From Shewanella sp. AS1 (GTDB lineage Bacteria > Pseudomonadota > Gammaproteobacteria > Enterobacterales > Shewanellaceae), in the NCBI RefSeq assembly GCF_021412565.1, contig NZ_JAKCLJ010000004.1, positions 62,001 to 126,000 of the forward strand: DNA of 64,000 nt. The letters are read 5' to 3'. The notes below the pieces were generated by a model, which saw only the letters and a list, made by a program, of their open reading frames with translations, was not told the DNA's origin and did not search any database. A program made the translations under genes and the position numbers. Positions 36,386 to 48,025 of this stretch are shown piece after piece (the first letter of the stretch is position 1; each line of letters opens with the position of its first letter).

Positions 36386-37015
36386 ATGTCAGGTAAAAAA
36401 CGAACAGCCAGTTCCACCCGATGGATGCAGGAACATTTTGATGATCACTATGTTAAGTTGGCGCAAAAACGGGGATTTCGCTCGCGGGCGGCGTTTAAAA
36501 TCGAAGAGATACAAGAGAAAGATAAACTGATCCGCCCTGGGATGACAGTGGTGGATCTCGGTGCTGCGCCGGGTGGTTGGTCGCAAGTGGCGGTGAAACT
36601 GGCCGGTGATAACGGTAAGGTGATCGCCTGTGATATCTTGCCGATGGATCCGATTGTCGGTGTCGACTTCCTGCAAGGGGATTTTCGTGAAGAGAAGGTG
36701 CTTAATGCCCTGCTCGAGCGGGTCGGTGATGCTAAAGTCGATGTTGTACTTTCCGATATGGCACCTAATATGAGTGGTACAGGCGGTGTCGATCAGCCTC
36801 GTGCCATGTATCTGGTGGAGCTTGCGCTGGATATGTGTCATCAGGTATTGGCACCAAATGGAAGTTTTGCTGTCAAAGTCTTTCAGGGGGAGGGCTTTGA
36901 TGAGTATATGAAGGCGGTAAAAGCGGCGTTCACTACCGTCAAAACACGTAAGCCAGACTCATCGCGACCACGTTCGCGTGAAGTCTATCTTGTGGCGACA
37001 GGGTACAAGTTGTAG
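36386..37015 (+). CDS. rlmE: 23S rRNA 2'-O-ribose methyltransferase (U2552)
   Basis: Methylates U2552 of 23S rRNA with S-adenosylmethionine late in 50S assembly (also known as RrmJ or FtsJ). The 209-residue product matches E. coli in length. The K-D-K-E catalytic tetrad is intact at K38, D124, K164 and E199. The SAM-binding loop [16 protein letters not shown] lies at residues 55-70. ftsH follows 53 bases downstream, the conserved rlmE-ftsH pair. In E. coli this pair is heat-shock controlled, but I saw no clear sigma-32 promoter in the short upstream gap. Confidence 0.98.
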   Translation: MSGKKRTASSTRWMQEHFDDHYVKLAQKRGFRSRAAFKIEEIQEKDKLIRPGMTVVDLGAAPGGWSQVAVKLAGDNGKVIACDILPMDPIVGVDFLQGDFREEKVLNALLERVGDAKVDVVLSDMAPNMSGTGGVDQPRAMYLVELALDMCHQVLAPNGSFAVKVFQGEGFDEYMKAVKAAFTTVKTRKPDSSRPRSREVYLVATGYKL

Positions 37016-37068
37016 TACTCTAGCGTTAGTAAGTCAGTAACTGCAAGACTTAAAGAGGTCTAGTAATT

Positions 37069-39036
37069 TTGAGTGATATGGCAAAAAATTTAATTCTCTG
37101 GGTTGTCATCGCCGTCGTGCTGATGTCAGTGTTTCAGGGTTATTCCCCCTCTTCATCGAATTCATTGAAGATGGATTATTCGGCGTTCTTGGACGATGTA
37201 CGTTCCGGGCAGATTAACACTGTCGAAGTTAAGAGCGATCAAAGAACGATTGAAGGTACTAAGCGTACCGGTGAAAAGTTCATTACTATCATGCCTATGT
37301 ATGATCAGGATCTGATTAACGATCTTGATCGTAAAGGCGTGACCATGAAAGGTCAGGAGGCCGAAGAGTCTGGCTTCTTAACCCAAATCTTTATCTCCTG
37401 GTTCCCTATGCTACTGCTGATCGGGGTGTGGATCTTCTTCATGCGCCAGATGCAAGGTGGCGGTGGTAAAGGCGCCATGTCATTTGGTAAGAGTAAAGCC
37501 AAATTGATGAGTGAAGATCAGATCAAGACCACCTTTGGTGATGTTGCTGGTTGTGATGAAGCCAAGGAAGATGTCAAAGAGCTGGTGGATTACCTGCGTG
37601 AGCCAACTAAATTCCAAAAACTGGGTGGTCGTATTCCAACGGGCGTCTTGCTTGTCGGCCCTCCAGGAACAGGTAAAACCCTGCTTGCCAAGGCGATTGC
37701 CGGCGAAGCAAAAGTGCCATTCTTTACCATTTCCGGTTCAGACTTCGTTGAGATGTTTGTCGGTGTTGGTGCATCTCGTGTGCGTGACATGTTCGAACAG
37801 GCCAAGAAATCGGCTCCTTGTATCATCTTTATCGATGAGATCGATGCCGTAGGTCGTCAGCGTGGCGCGGGTGTCGGTGGTGGTCACGATGAGCGTGAGC
37901 AGACACTTAACCAGATGCTGGTTGAGATGGATGGTTTCGAGGGGAACGAGGGGATCATCGTTATCGCCGCAACCAACCGCCCAGATGTGCTGGATGCGGC
38001 ATTATTGCGTCCTGGCCGTTTTGACCGTCAGGTGGTGGTAGGATTACCCGATGTGCGCGGCCGTGAACAGATCCTTAAAGTCCATATGCGTAAAGTTCCG
38101 CTGGCAGAAGACGTTAAAGCCAGCGTGATCGCCCGTGGTACACCTGGCTTCTCTGGCGCAGACCTTGCTAACCTAGTGAACGAAGCTGCATTGTTTGCTG
38201 CCCGTGGTAACCGCCGCGTGGTGGGTATGGAAGAGTTTGAGAGTGCTAAAGATAAGATCATGATGGGCGCAGAGCGTCGCACCATGGTGATGTCTGAAGA
38301 AGAGAAAGAGATGACCGCCTATCACGAAGCGGGTCACGCTATCGTCGGCTGCCTGGTACCTGAGCACGATCCCGTGCATAAGGTTACTATTATTCCTCGT
38401 GGCCGCGCCCTTGGGGTGACATTCTTCCTGCCTGAGGCCGATGCTATCAGCCAGAGCCGCAGAAAGCTGGAGAGTCAGATCTCCGTGGCCTATGGTGGTC
38501 GTATTGCTGAAGATCTTATTTACGGCAGCGAGCGAGTATCGACTGGTGCGTCTCAGGATATTAAATATGCCACTTCGATCGCCCGTAACATGGTGACTCA
38601 ATGGGGCTTCTCAGACAAACTGGGTCCTGTGCTTTATGCTGAAGATGAAAACGAAGTCTTCTTAGGTCGTAGCATGGGTAAGTCGCAGCACATGTCAGAT
38701 GACACTGCCAAGATCATTGATGATGAAGTGAAGATGATCATCGACAACAATTACCACAGAGCACATAAGTTCCTCACCGACAATATGGACATTCTCCATG
38801 CGATGAAGGATGCTCTAATGAAGTATGAAACCATTGATGCGCCGCAGATCGAAGACTTGATGGCGCGCCGTGAAGTGCGTGCTCCAGCCGACTGGAACAT
38901 GGATGAAAATGGCAACAATAGCGGAAAAAACGGTGGTAAACCAGCGGCCGCCGAGTCAGAAGAGAGTGTTGAAGCTCAGGACATAGACTCTCAGGATGAG
39001 CCTAAAGATGTCGACGAGTCACCAGTGACTAAGTAA
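37069..39036 (+). CDS. ftsH: ATP-dependent zinc metalloprotease FtsH
   Basis: Inner-membrane AAA+ protease that degrades membrane proteins, sigma-32 and LpxC. The 655-residue product has two N-terminal membrane segments (about residues 7-25 and 105-127). Walker A is GPPGTGKT at 197-204, Walker B is [12 protein letters not shown], and SRH is [19 protein letters not shown]. The zinc site HEAGH lies near residue 420. The start is TTG 37069 ([10 protein letters not shown]), because GAGG lies 10 bases ahead; ATG 37078 is the alternative and would be 19 bases from it. A strong terminator follows. Confidence 0.98.
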   Translation: MSDMAKNLILWVVIAVVLMSVFQGYSPSSSNSLKMDYSAFLDDVRSGQINTVEVKSDQRTIEGTKRTGEKFITIMPMYDQDLINDLDRKGVTMKGQEAEESGFLTQIFISWFPMLLLIGVWIFFMRQMQGGGGKGAMSFGKSKAKLMSEDQIKTTFGDVAGCDEAKEDVKELVDYLREPTKFQKLGGRIPTGVLLVGPPGTGKTLLAKAIAGEAKVPFFTISGSDFVEMFVGVGASRVRDMFEQAKKSAPCIIFIDEIDAVGRQRGAGVGGGHDEREQTLNQMLVEMDGFEGNEGIIVIAATNRPDVLDAALLRPGRFDRQVVVGLPDVRGREQILKVHMRKVPLAEDVKASVIARGTPGFSGADLANLVNEAALFAARGNRRVVGMEEFESAKDKIMMGAERRTMVMSEEEKEMTAYHEAGHAIVGCLVPEHDPVHKVTIIPRGRALGVTFFLPEADAISQSRRKLESQISVAYGGRIAEDLIYGSERVSTGASQDIKYATSIARNMVTQWGFSDKLGPVLYAEDENEVFLGRSMGKSQHMSDDTAKIIDDEVKMIIDNNYHRAHKFLTDNMDILHAMKDALMKYETIDAPQIEDLMARREVRAPADWNMDENGNNSGKNGGKPAAAESEESVEAQDIDSQDEPKDVDESPVTK

Positions 39037-39080
39037 TAAGCTTGAAGTATTCAGTCATTCGTTTCGATTGCTGATCGAGA

Positions 39081-39109
39081 GAAAACCCCGAGAGGGGTTT
39101 TCTTGTTTT
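39081..39109 (+). terminator. Intrinsic terminator after ftsH
   Basis: Stem GAAAACCCC (39081-39089) with GGGGTTTTC (39094-39102), tetraloop GAGA, then TTGTTTT. Confidence 0.85.
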
Positions 39110-39186
39110 AGCCAGGCCAAAGCACAAACAAAGTACAAACAAGCTAATCACAAGGGCTAGCGTCGCTAAGTATTAAGGAGACACTT

Positions 39187-40023
39187 TTGCAGTTAGTTAG
39201 CGGACAGAAAAGATTAGACCTGAGCCAGCCTCAGGTGATGGGGATCTTAAATACTACACCGGATTCCTTTTCCGATGGCGGTCAGTTTTCCGACTTAGCG
39301 CGCGCCTGTCGCCATGCCGATGAGATGGTGAAGCAGGGCGCCAGTATCATAGATATTGGCGGTGAGTCGACTCGGCCCGGCGCCGCAGAGGTGAGTCTGG
39401 AACACGAACTTGAGCGGGTTATTCCGCTGGTTGAGTATGTGGCGGCAAATCATGATGTGTGGATTTCGGTCGATACCAGCAAAGCCGGTGTAATGGCTGA
39501 GGCGGTGGCCCGGGGCGCCCATCTGATTAATGATGTGCGAGCCCTGCAGGAGCCTGATGCTTTGGCGACGGCAGCAAAGCTGAACGTGCCTGTGTGTTTA
39601 ATGCATATGCAGGGACAGCCTCGTACTATGCAATACTCTCCACAATATCAGGATGTTATTAGTGATATATCCACCTTTTTCGATGAGCGTATCCGTGCCT
39701 GCGAGAAGGCGGGAATAGCACGCTCACACTTAGTGCTGGATCCGGGATTTGGTTTTGGCAAAACCCTGGCTCATAACTTTGAGCTGCTAAATCGACTGGC
39801 GGAATTTAACCTTTTTGAGCTGCCAGTGTTGATCGGACTGTCGCGTAAGAGCATGATAGGTCAGCTGCTTAATGCCGATGTCAGTGAGCGTTTAGCAGGC
39901 ACCCTGGCGGCGGGCATGCTTAGCCTGCAACGCGGCGGGCATATTTTGCGGGTGCATGATGTAAAAGAAACTGTGGATATGATTAAAGTGATGCAGGCTT
40001 GCCACAACTATCAAACCCTATAA
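39187..40023 (+). CDS. folP: Dihydropteroate synthase
   Basis: Joins p-aminobenzoate to the pterin diphosphate in folate synthesis and is the target of sulfonamides. The start is TTG 39187 with AAGGAG six bases ahead. The 278-residue product (E. coli 282) has VMGILNTTPDSFSDGG near the N-terminus, IDIGGESTRPGA near residue 60, DPGFGFGKTLAHNF and the phosphate-binding IGLSRKSMIG. glmM follows after 76 bases, matching the folP-glmM pair of other gammaproteobacteria. Confidence 0.98.
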   Translation: MQLVSGQKRLDLSQPQVMGILNTTPDSFSDGGQFSDLARACRHADEMVKQGASIIDIGGESTRPGAAEVSLEHELERVIPLVEYVAANHDVWISVDTSKAGVMAEAVARGAHLINDVRALQEPDALATAAKLNVPVCLMHMQGQPRTMQYSPQYQDVISDISTFFDERIRACEKAGIARSHLVLDPGFGFGKTLAHNFELLNRLAEFNLFELPVLIGLSRKSMIGQLLNADVSERLAGTLAAGMLSLQRGGHILRVHDVKETVDMIKVMQACHNYQTL

Positions 40024-40099
40024 AGCCATAGTGGTTTGGGCATTTTTAGCATAGAGTGGACAGCGGCAAATATCCTCCCAATTGTTTAAGAGGTTCTCT

Positions 40100-41431
40100 G
40101 TGAGAAAATTTTTTGGTACCGATGGTGTTCGAGGCAAGGTTGGCGCCGGTAAGATGACGCCAGAGCTTGCATTGAAGTTAGGTTGGGCTGCGGGACGGGT
40201 GTTATCTCGGGCAGGCACCAACAAGGTGATTATAGGTAAAGATACGCGTATTTCCGGTTATCTGTTCGAATCTGCCATGGAAGCCGGTTTATCGGCGGCG
40301 GGATTGAATGTGATGTTATTGGGCCCTATGCCGACGCCGGCAGTCGCTTATCTGACTCGAACTTTTAGAGCCGAAGCCGGGGTGGTGATCAGTGCATCCC
40401 ATAACCCCTATTATGATAACGGCATTAAGTTCTTCTCCTGCGATGGCAGCAAGCTCGATGATGCCATCGAGTTAGAGATAGAGGCCGAGCTGGAAAAGCC
40501 ACTCGAGTGTGTTGAATCCCACTTGCTGGGCAAGGTCTCGCGCATCGAAGATGCAGCCGGGCGATATATCGAATATTGTAAGGGCAACTTCCCCGCCGAA
40601 TTCACTCTGCAGGGACTCAAAATTGTAGTCGATTGCGCCCATGGCGCGACCTACCATATCGCCCCTAATGTATTTAGGGAACTGGGCGCCGAGGTTGTGG
40701 TGATAGGCGCATCGCCAAATGGCATTAATATTAACCATGAGGTGGGTGCGACCTCCCTAGCAAAGATTCGCGAAACCGTGGTGGCTGAAAATGCCGATCT
40801 CGGTATCGCCTTAGATGGTGATGGTGATCGTATCATGATGGTCAATTGTCACGGCGATGTGGTCGATGGCGACGTGATACTCTACATCTTGGCCTGCGAT
40901 GCCCAGGATAGAGGCACGTTACAGGGTGGTGTTGTCGGCACTTTGATGTCAAACCTAGGTATGGAGCTGGCTCTCAAGGCACGTAATATTCCTTTTGCTC
41001 GCTCGAAAGTGGGCGATCGCTATGTGATGGAACTGCTTAAAGAACGGGACTGGCGTATCGGCGGTGAAAACTCGGGCCATGTGCTACATCTGGATCACGG
41101 CACGACTGGCGATGGTATAGTGGCCGGTATCTTGGTCCTGGCGGCCATGCGCCGTAAAGGGGTGAGCCTTGAGGAGATCACTCAAGGGATCACTATGCTG
41201 CCTCAGGTGCTGGTTAATGTGCGTTTCGAGGGTAAACACGACCCCCTTAAAGCCCAGAGCGTTCAGGCGGCTCAGCTGCAGGTGGAGCAAGAACTGGGTG
41301 AACGTGGCCGCGTGCTGCTGCGTAAATCTGGCACAGAGCCGCTGATCCGTGTGATGGTGGAAGGTGATGATGAGGCCGAAGTTAAGCGTCATGCCGATAC
41401 CATTGCTGAGGCGATTCGCGTGCTAGTTTGA
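40100..41431 (+). CDS. glmM: Phosphoglucosamine mutase
   Basis: Converts glucosamine 6-phosphate to glucosamine 1-phosphate for UDP-GlcNAc, peptidoglycan and LPS synthesis. The start is GTG 40100, with AAGAGG six bases ahead; an in-frame TTG at 40082 would lie before that signal. The 443-residue product (E. coli 445) begins [15 protein letters not shown]. The phosphoserine loop [17 protein letters not shown] has Ser100, the metal loop is LDGDGDR, and GENSGHV and the C-terminal phosphate site [15 protein letters not shown] are present. tpiA follows after 189 bases. Confidence 0.98.
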   Translation: MRKFFGTDGVRGKVGAGKMTPELALKLGWAAGRVLSRAGTNKVIIGKDTRISGYLFESAMEAGLSAAGLNVMLLGPMPTPAVAYLTRTFRAEAGVVISASHNPYYDNGIKFFSCDGSKLDDAIELEIEAELEKPLECVESHLLGKVSRIEDAAGRYIEYCKGNFPAEFTLQGLKIVVDCAHGATYHIAPNVFRELGAEVVVIGASPNGININHEVGATSLAKIRETVVAENADLGIALDGDGDRIMMVNCHGDVVDGDVILYILACDAQDRGTLQGGVVGTLMSNLGMELALKARNIPFARSKVGDRYVMELLKERDWRIGGENSGHVLHLDHGTTGDGIVAGILVLAAMRRKGVSLEEITQGITMLPQVLVNVRFEGKHDPLKAQSVQAAQLQVEQELGERGRVLLRKSGTEPLIRVMVEGDDEAEVKRHADTIAEAIRVLV

Positions 41432-41620
41432 TGTCGGGCTAAATAAGCTACTGATCTATCAGAGAGGATTTACCCTTAGTGGGTTAAATCCTCTTCATTT
41501 ACCTAAATGCAGAGTAAAAAGTAGCCGTCTGGCGCGTTTCTCTCAAAATTTCGAGATTTAGGTATTGTAAGTTAATAAGTGGTTCGCTATTATTCACGCC
41601 GCTTTCAGAAGGAGACAGTG

Positions 41621-42403
41621 ATGGCACTTAGACGTCCAATGGTCGCTGGTAACTGGAAAATGAACGGCTCGGCGCAGTTAGCGCAGGAGTTGTTTACTAA
41701 ATTCGCTACCAAGCTTCAAAATGATTCTGCGGAAGTGGTCTTATGTCCACCAAGTATATTCCTGGAAAGTGTCCGTCAGCAGCTTGATGCTAACAAAGAA
41801 GCCTTAAATGGCTGTCTTGTTAGAATGGGTGCCCAAAACTTAAGTCAGCATGACTTTGGTGCCTACACAGGCGAAGTGTCTGGACAGATGTTAAAAGATT
41901 CAGGATGTCGATATGTGATTATCGGCCACTCCGAACGTCGTCGCATGTACGGCGAAACCAGTGATATTGTAGCGGAGAAATTCGCTGCAGCACAAAAGCA
42001 TGGTCTAACCCCTATCTTATGTGTAGGTGAGTCTGGCCCAGCTCGTGAAGCGCGTCGTACCTTCGAGGTGATCGCCGAAGAGTTGGATGTGGTCATTGAG
42101 AAAAATGGCACCATGGCTTTTGATAACGCAATTATCGCCTACGAACCCTTGTGGGCTGTAGGGACAGGTAAGAGCGCTACGCCGGAGCAGGCGCAAGAAG
42201 TACACGCGTTTATACGCAAGCGTCTCTCTGAAGTATCTCCCTTTATTGGAGAGAATATCAGGATTTTGTACGGTGGCAGCGTAACGCCGAGTAATGCAGC
42301 AGATCTATTTGCTCAGCCTGATGTTGATGGTGGACTGATAGGCGGTGCAAGCTTAAACTCTACCGAGTTTTTAAGTTTATGTTCGATAGCAATGAGCGCA
42401 TAA
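41621..42403 (+). CDS. tpiA: Triosephosphate isomerase
   Basis: Interconverts dihydroxyacetone phosphate and glyceraldehyde 3-phosphate in glycolysis and gluconeogenesis. From ATG 41621 (AAGGAG ahead) the product has 260 residues. Catalytic residues are N11 and K13 in GNWKMN, H103 in IIGHSERR and E175 in AYEPLWAVGTG, and the phosphate loop is ILYGGSVTPSN. An upstream in-frame extension from 41579 was rejected. secG starts 1 base after the stop, so the two are tightly coupled, an arrangement found in several gammaproteobacteria. Confidence 0.98.
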   Translation: MALRRPMVAGNWKMNGSAQLAQELFTKFATKLQNDSAEVVLCPPSIFLESVRQQLDANKEALNGCLVRMGAQNLSQHDFGAYTGEVSGQMLKDSGCRYVIIGHSERRRMYGETSDIVAEKFAAAQKHGLTPILCVGESGPAREARRTFEVIAEELDVVIEKNGTMAFDNAIIAYEPLWAVGTGKSATPEQAQEVHAFIRKRLSEVSPFIGENIRILYGGSVTPSNAADLFAQPDVDGGLIGGASLNSTEFLSLCSIAMSA

Positions 42404-42404
42404 T

Positions 42405-42749
42405 ATGTACGAAGTTCTAATGGTTGTTTACTTGTTGGTAGCATTGGCTTTAATCGGCCTGATCCTTATCCAGCAAGGTAAAGGTGCTGACATGGGAGCC
42501 TCTTTTGGCGCCGGTGCTTCAGCGACATTATTTGGATCATCAGGTTCAGGTAATTTCTTAACTCGCACGACTGCGATTTTAGCGATTGGTTTTTTTGCCT
42601 TGAGTCTTACCATAGGTAACTTGAGTGCGAACCACACCAAACAGGAAGATACCTGGAAAGATTTAGGCGCTGATGCTGCAACGGTAACACAACCTGCTAC
42701 CGACGCAGCAAAAGAAGCCCAAAAGTCAGAAGATAAGATCCCTGACTAA
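42405..42749 (+). CDS. secG: Protein translocase subunit SecG
   Basis: Small inner-membrane subunit of the SecYEG translocon that helps SecA-driven export. The 114-residue product (E. coli 110) has two membrane segments (about residues 3-20 and 53-72). Between them is the conserved LIQQGKGADMGASFGAGAS, and a polar C-terminal tail ends it. tpiA lies just upstream and the tRNA-Leu gene just downstream, as in the E. coli secG-leuU neighbourhood. Confidence 0.97.
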   Translation: MYEVLMVVYLLVALALIGLILIQQGKGADMGASFGAGASATLFGSSGSGNFLTRTTAILAIGFFALSLTIGNLSANHTKQEDTWKDLGADAATVTQPATDAAKEAQKSEDKIPD

Positions 42750-42864
42750 TACTCAAACTCTGTTTGGGTAAGGTGATAGTGAATATGTAAGCTATGACCT
42801 TTTGTTAAAACTGAAATAACACCTCAATTATTTCTTCTAAGTTTTAGCAATAAAGCAAAATGAT

Positions 42865-42950
42865 GCGGATGTGGTGGAATTGGTAGACACGCCATCTTGA
42901 GGGGGTGGTGAGCCTAGCTCGTGAGGGTTCAAGTCCCTCCATCCGCACCA
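42865..42950 (+). tRNA. tRNA-Leu (anticodon GAG)
   Basis: An 86-base class II tRNA. The acceptor stem is GCGGATG with CATCCGC and an encoded ACCA end. The D-loop contains GGTAGACAC, and the anticodon loop TTGAGGG has GAG, which reads CUC and CUU leucine codons. The long variable arm is present, and the T-loop is GGTTCAAGTCC. It lies between secG and the initiator tRNA, the same position as leuU in E. coli. Confidence 0.97.
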
Positions 42951-43054
42951 ATTTCAGTGTTGACTCTAGGGTAACACTGAGCGAATAAAGTCTGCTGTAA
43001 GCTGGCTTTGTTATTGCAAATTTGGGTCGTTATCCATATAATTGCAGCAGTTGA

Positions 43055-43131
<77 letters not shown>

Positions 43132-43249
43132 ACTTCCCAGTGATGAACTCGGTTCATTTCTGTTACAGGTTCTGAAGATTATGACCTCGTGATTACGGGG
43201 TTTTTTGTTATCTGGACTTTTGAAATATCGTCATCGACGATGTCTTACT

Positions 43250-43274
43250 GGGGCTTTAAGCCCTTTTTTGTTTT
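43250..43274 (+). terminator. Terminator in the leader between tRNA-Met and rimP
   Basis: Stem GGGCT (43251-43255) with AGCCC (43259-43263), followed by TTTTTTGTTTTT, only 14 bases before the rimP start. A weaker hairpin with TTTTTT lies at about 43184-43206. In E. coli the metY-nusA leader also contains intrinsic terminators, so readthrough here probably sets operon expression. Confidence 0.75.
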
Positions 43275-43287
43275 TCGGGGGGTCATT

Positions 43288-43743
43288 TTGGCAACTTTAG
43301 AAAGTAAACTGGAACAGATGCTGATTGCACCAGTTGAAGCATTAGGCCACAGTCTTTGGGGCATTGAGTTCGTGCATGCAGGCAAGCATTCTGTTTTGCG
43401 CGTATATATAGATAATGAGAACGGCATTTTTATCGAAGATTGTGCCGACGTCAGTCGCCAGATCAGTGCCGTGCTTGATGTTGAAGATCCCATTTCAACC
43501 GAATACACATTAGAAGTTTCTTCGCCCGGTGTAGACAGACCGTTATTCACGGCGGCGCAATACGCGCAATACATAGGCGAAACCGTAAAGGTGCAACTGA
43601 CTATGCCTGTTGCGGGTAGTCGCAATTTAAAAGGTACCGTCACTGGCGTAGAGGGGCAGATGCTGACTCTTACCGTTGATGGCAACGAACTGATTATTGC
43701 CTTGGATAACATCCGCAAAGGCAACTTAATCGCTAAGTTTTGA
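43288..43743 (+). CDS. rimP: Ribosome maturation factor RimP
   Basis: Needed for maturation of the 30S subunit; it binds free 30S precursors. The start is TTG 43288, with the G-run GGGGGG five bases ahead, giving 151 residues (E. coli 150). A longer in-frame reading from upstream would run through the leader terminator and was rejected. Family motifs are [31 protein letters not shown] and [15 protein letters not shown]. nusA follows after 26 bases as the second gene of the operon. Confidence 0.97.
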   Translation: MATLESKLEQMLIAPVEALGHSLWGIEFVHAGKHSVLRVYIDNENGIFIEDCADVSRQISAVLDVEDPISTEYTLEVSSPGVDRPLFTAAQYAQYIGETVKVQLTMPVAGSRNLKGTVTGVEGQMLTLTVDGNELIIALDNIRKGNLIAKF

Positions 43744-43769
43744 TGGATTCAAGGTGAAGAGGCAAGAGA

Positions 43770-45269
43770 ATGAATAAAGAGATTCTGCTAGTCGCTGAGG
43801 CGGTTTCAAACGAGAAAGCTGTACCACGTGAAAAGATTTTTGAAGCATTAGAGATCGCGCTGGCTACTGCGACCAAGAAAAAATATGAAGGCGATATCGA
43901 AGTGCGTGTCGCTATCGACCGTAAGACAGGTGAGTATGATACTTTCCGTCGCTGGATGGTGGTTGAGGATCAGGGCGAAGCCTTAGAAAACCCATTCCGC
44001 GAGATCACCCTAGAAGCGGCTCGTTTCGAGAACCCAGAGATTCAAGTGGGTGATTACATCGAAGACGAGATCGAGTCAGTGGTTTTCGACCGCATCACTA
44101 CTCAAACTGCCAAGCAAGTTATCGTGCAGAAAGTACGTGAAGCCGAGCGGGCACAGATTGTCGATCAGTTTATCGAAAAAGAGGGTGAATTGATCACGGG
44201 TGTGGTGAAGAAGAGTAACCGTGAAAGCGTGGTTGTCGACCTAGGCAACAACGCCGATGCAGTGCTTTTTAAAGAAGATCTTATCTCGCGTGAAAGTTTC
44301 CGCCCAGGTGACCGTGTGCGTGCGCTGCTTTATGCCGTTCGCCCTGAAGCTCGTGGTGCGCAGCTGTTTTTAACTCGTACCAAGCCTGATATGCTTATTG
44401 AGCTTTTCCGAGTTGAAGTGCCTGAAATTGCTGATGAAATGATCGAAATCATGGGCGCAGCAAGGGATCCAGGTTCGCGTGCGAAAATTGCGGTTAAGTC
44501 AAATGATCGTCGTATCGATCCTATCGGTGCCTGTGTGGGCATGCGCGGCGCGCGTGTTCAGGCAGTCTCGAACGAACTTGGCGGTGAGCGAGTTGATATC
44601 GTGCTGTGGGATGATAATCCAGCTCAGTTCGTTATCAACGCGATGGCGCCTGCCGACGTGGCTTCAATTGTTGTCGATGAAGATAACCACTCTATGGATA
44701 TCGCCGTTGAAGCCGACTCACTGGCGCAAGCCATTGGCCGTAATGGCCAGAACGTACGTCTAGCGACCCAGTTATCGGGATGGGAGCTAAACGTGATGAC
44801 AGTGGAAGATATGCAGGCTAAGCACCAGGCAGAAAGTGCCAAAGTGGTTACCTTGTTTGTTAATGCACTGGATGTCGATGAAGACTTTGCTCAGGTTCTT
44901 GCCGATGAAGGTTTCACTTCATTAGAAGAGGTGGCTTATGTTCCTGAGTCTGAGCTGTTGGAAATCGACGGCTTCGATGAAGATATCGTTGCTGCATTGA
45001 GAGAGCGCGCTAAAGCCGCTATCTCTACACGGGCTCTGGCGTCCGAAGAAGCACTGGATGGTGCTGAGCCGAGCGAAGATTTACTTGCCCTTGAAGGTTT
45101 AGAGCGTCATTTGGCGTATGTGTTGGCAAGTAAAGGCGTAATTACGCTTGAAGATTTAGCCGAACAAGGCATTGATGATTTGATCGAGATTGAAGAATTA
45201 ACAGAAGAAAAGGCAGGTGAGCTCATCATGGCAGCCCGCAATATCTGTTGGTTTGGCGAAGAAGCATAA
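43770..45269 (+). CDS. nusA: Transcription termination/antitermination protein NusA
   Basis: RNA-polymerase-bound factor that enhances pausing and intrinsic termination and takes part in antitermination. The 499-residue product (E. coli 495) has an N-terminal polymerase-binding domain and an S1 domain at about residues 135-200 ([21 protein letters not shown]). Two KH domains follow ([33 protein letters not shown]), and two C-terminal acidic repeats occupy about residues 360-495. It sits between rimP and infB. In E. coli NusA autoregulates this operon, perhaps through terminators like those in the leader here. Confidence 0.98.
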   Translation: MNKEILLVAEAVSNEKAVPREKIFEALEIALATATKKKYEGDIEVRVAIDRKTGEYDTFRRWMVVEDQGEALENPFREITLEAARFENPEIQVGDYIEDEIESVVFDRITTQTAKQVIVQKVREAERAQIVDQFIEKEGELITGVVKKSNRESVVVDLGNNADAVLFKEDLISRESFRPGDRVRALLYAVRPEARGAQLFLTRTKPDMLIELFRVEVPEIADEMIEIMGAARDPGSRAKIAVKSNDRRIDPIGACVGMRGARVQAVSNELGGERVDIVLWDDNPAQFVINAMAPADVASIVVDEDNHSMDIAVEADSLAQAIGRNGQNVRLATQLSGWELNVMTVEDMQAKHQAESAKVVTLFVNALDVDEDFAQVLADEGFTSLEEVAYVPESELLEIDGFDEDIVAALRERAKAAISTRALASEEALDGAEPSEDLLALEGLERHLAYVLASKGVITLEDLAEQGIDDLIEIEELTEEKAGELIMAARNICWFGEEA

Positions 45270-45295
45270 GTCGATCAACAGAGGGGAGTTTACAG

Positions 45296-47974
45296 ATGGC
45301 AGATACAACAGTAGCAAAACTGGCCGAAGAAGTAGGAAAAAGTGCTGATCGCTTGGTTGAGCAATTTTCTGAAGCGGGAATTAAGAAGAGCAAAACTGAC
45401 ACAGTGTCAGAGCAAGAGAAGCAGCAGTTGCTCGAATTCCTGAAGAAACAACATGGTGGCGACTCAACGCCAACCAAGATGACACTGCAACGCAAGTCGG
45501 TTTCGACCTTAAGCGTCTCAGGCAGCGGTGGTCAATCTAAAGACATTAAAGTCGAAGTGCGTAAGAAGCGTACCTTCGTAAAGCGCGACCCAGCGGCAGA
45601 AGCAGAAGCCAAGGCAAAAGCTGAGGCAGAAGCGAAAGCTCAGGCTGAAGCAGAAGCTAAGCTGAAGGCCGAAGCTGAAGCGAAGGCGAAAGCAGAAGCT
45701 CAGGCTAAAGCTGAAGCGAAAGCCAAGGCAGAAGCAGAAGCCAAGGCAAAAGCCAAAAAAGCGGCCGAAGCCAAACCTGCTGTCCCAGAGACAGAAGAAG
45801 AGAAAGCGGCCAAGATAGAAGAGGCTCGCCTGCTCGCGGCAAAAGAAGCGGCTGCAAAGCAAAAAGCCGATGAAGAAGCCAAAGCGGCTGCCGAGAAGGC
45901 GCGTCGTTTAGCCGAAGAAAATGAAAAGCGTTGGGCCGAAGAGGAGCGTCAGCGCAAAGAATCTGAAACCGCCGATCATCATATGACGACCTCTTCAGCG
46001 GCGCGTGCTGCAGAAGATACCGCGGATATGAACGATGAGCGACGTGGTCGTCGTCAGCGTAAACCAGCCGGTACTGGCAGAAAAGAGGCGGGCGGCAAGA
46101 AACGCGGTGGTGGCCGTGAAGAACGCAATGGCCGTGAAGAGCGCGGCGGTCGTGATCGTCGCAGCAAGCGCAATGCCCCTGAGTCTATGGCCCATGGCTT
46201 CAACAAGCCTGCCGCAGCAGTGACACGTGATGTGAGCATTGGTGAAACAGTTACCGTTGCCGAACTGGCACAGAAGATGGCCGTTAAAGCCACTGAAATC
46301 ATCAAGCAGATGATGAAGATGGGCTCTATGGTCACCATCAACCAGGTACTGGATCAGGAAACTGCGCAACTGGTTGCTGAAGAGATGGGCCACAAAGTGG
46401 TGCTGACGCGTGAAAACGAACTTGAGCATCAAGTACTTGCAGACCGTGACGGTAACGTCAAAGTGGAGCCTCGTGCGCCAGTTGTGACCATCATGGGTCA
46501 CGTTGACCACGGTAAGACGTCACTACTTGATTACATTCGCCGCGCTAAGGTTGCCTCTGGTGAGGCCGGTGGTATTACCCAGCATATTGGTGCGTACCAT
46601 GTTGAAACCGAAAACGGCATGATCACCTTCCTAGATACTCCAGGTCACGCGGCGTTTACCGCTATGCGTGCCCGTGGTGCGAAGGCGACCGATATTGTTA
46701 TCTTGGTTGTTGCTGCCGATGACGGCGTAATGCCACAAACCATTGAGGCGATTCAACACGCTAAAGCCGGTGGTGTACCTCTGATTGTTGCGGTTAACAA
46801 GATGGATAAGCCTGAAGCCGATCCCGATCGCGTTAAGTCTGAGCTGTCTCAGCATGGCGTAATGTCTGAAGATTGGGGCGGAAGCAACATGTTCTGTCAT
46901 GTTTCTGCTAAGTCAGGAGAAGGCATTGATGAGCTGCTAGAAGGTATCTTGCTTGAAGCCGAAGTTCTCGAGCTTAAAGCGGTACGTGAAGGCATGGCGG
47001 CCGGTGTTGTGGTTGAATCTAAGCTGGATAAGGGCCGTGGTCCTGTGGCAACTATCCTGGTTCAGGAAGGCACGCTTAAGCAAGGTGATATCGTACTTTG
47101 TGGTCTTGAGTACGGTAAAGTTCGTGCGATGAAAGATGAGAACGGTAAATCGATCACCGAAGCCGGTCCATCGATCCCTGTTGAGATCTTAGGTCTTTCT
47201 GGTGTGCCATCAGCCGGTGATGAAGCGACAGTTGTTCGTGACGAACGTAAGGCCCGTGAAGTGGCGCTTTACCGTCAAGGTAAGTTCCGTGATGTGAAGC
47301 TGGCGCGTCAGCAGAAGTCTAAGTTAGAGAACATGTTCGCTAACATGACCGAAGGTGAAGTGCAGGAGCTGAATATAGTGCTTAAGGCCGATGTACAAGG
47401 CTCACTGGAAGCGATTTCAGATTCATTGAACAAGCTGTCTACCGACGAAGTTAAAGTGAACATTATCGCCAGCGGCGTAGGTGGATTGACTGAAACCGAT
47501 GCGTCACTTGCAGCAGCTTCTAATGCCATCATGGTTGGCTTTAACGTGCGTGCCGATGCACAGGCCCGTAAGACAATCGAGAGCGAAAGCGTCGATCTAC
47601 GCTACTACAGCGTGATCTACCACCTTATCGATGAAGTTAAGGCGGCAATGGGCGGCATGTTAGCACCAGAATTTAAGCAAGAGATCATTGGTCTTGCAGA
47701 AGTTCGTGATGTATTTAAGTCACCTAAGCTTGGCGCGATTGCCGGTTGTATGGTGACAGAAGGTACTATCAAGCGCAGCGCACCTATCCGTGTTCTACGT
47801 GACAACGTGGTTATCTATGAAGGCGAGCTGGAATCACTGCGCCGCTTTAAAGATGACGTTAACGAAGTCCGTAACGGTATGGAGTGTGGTATCGGGGTGA
47901 AGAACTATAATGACGTCAGAGTTGGCGATCAGATTGAGGTCTTCGAAACTGTGGAAGTCGCACGAACATTGTAA
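45296..47974 (+). CDS. infB: Translation initiation factor IF-2
   Basis: GTPase that delivers initiator tRNA to the 30S subunit and promotes subunit joining. From ATG 45296 (GAGGGGAG ahead) the product has 892 residues (E. coli 890). The N-terminal IF2-N domain is followed by a charged Ala/Glu/Lys repeat at about residues 100-165 and a basic Arg/Gly stretch around 245-290. A second IF2-N domain comes before the G domain: GHVDHGKT at 401-408, [14 protein letters not shown]. Domains II-IV complete the C-terminus. Internal starts giving shorter isoforms are known in E. coli and were not resolved here. A terminator separates it from rbfA. Confidence 0.98.
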   Translation: MADTTVAKLAEEVGKSADRLVEQFSEAGIKKSKTDTVSEQEKQQLLEFLKKQHGGDSTPTKMTLQRKSVSTLSVSGSGGQSKDIKVEVRKKRTFVKRDPAAEAEAKAKAEAEAKAQAEAEAKLKAEAEAKAKAEAQAKAEAKAKAEAEAKAKAKKAAEAKPAVPETEEEKAAKIEEARLLAAKEAAAKQKADEEAKAAAEKARRLAEENEKRWAEEERQRKESETADHHMTTSSAARAAEDTADMNDERRGRRQRKPAGTGRKEAGGKKRGGGREERNGREERGGRDRRSKRNAPESMAHGFNKPAAAVTRDVSIGETVTVAELAQKMAVKATEIIKQMMKMGSMVTINQVLDQETAQLVAEEMGHKVVLTRENELEHQVLADRDGNVKVEPRAPVVTIMGHVDHGKTSLLDYIRRAKVASGEAGGITQHIGAYHVETENGMITFLDTPGHAAFTAMRARGAKATDIVILVVAADDGVMPQTIEAIQHAKAGGVPLIVAVNKMDKPEADPDRVKSELSQHGVMSEDWGGSNMFCHVSAKSGEGIDELLEGILLEAEVLELKAVREGMAAGVVVESKLDKGRGPVATILVQEGTLKQGDIVLCGLEYGKVRAMKDENGKSITEAGPSIPVEILGLSGVPSAGDEATVVRDERKAREVALYRQGKFRDVKLARQQKSKLENMFANMTEGEVQELNIVLKADVQGSLEAISDSLNKLSTDEVKVNIIASGVGGLTETDASLAAASNAIMVGFNVRADAQARKTIESESVDLRYYSVIYHLIDEVKAAMGGMLAPEFKQEIIGLAEVRDVFKSPKLGAIAGCMVTEGTIKRSAPIRVLRDNVVIYEGELESLRRFKDDVNEVRNGMECGIGVKNYNDVRVGDQIEVFETVEVARTL

Positions 47975-47978
47975 TTCG

Positions 47979-48006
47979 AAAAAGGCGGCGTCAGCCGCCT
48001 TTTTTA
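47979..48006 (+). terminator. Intrinsic terminator after infB
   Basis: An 11-bp stem AAAAAGGCGGC (47979-47989) with GCCGCCTTTTT, tetraloop GTCA, within the 51-base infB-rbfA gap. rbfA and truB would then need readthrough or their own promoter. Confidence 0.85.
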
Positions 48007-48025
48007 GTTAAGAGATGACACTATT

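Noticed and set aside
43189-43287. Longer N-terminus for RimP
   Set aside because: It would be translated through the leader terminator hairpin, and the extra residues match nothing in the family.
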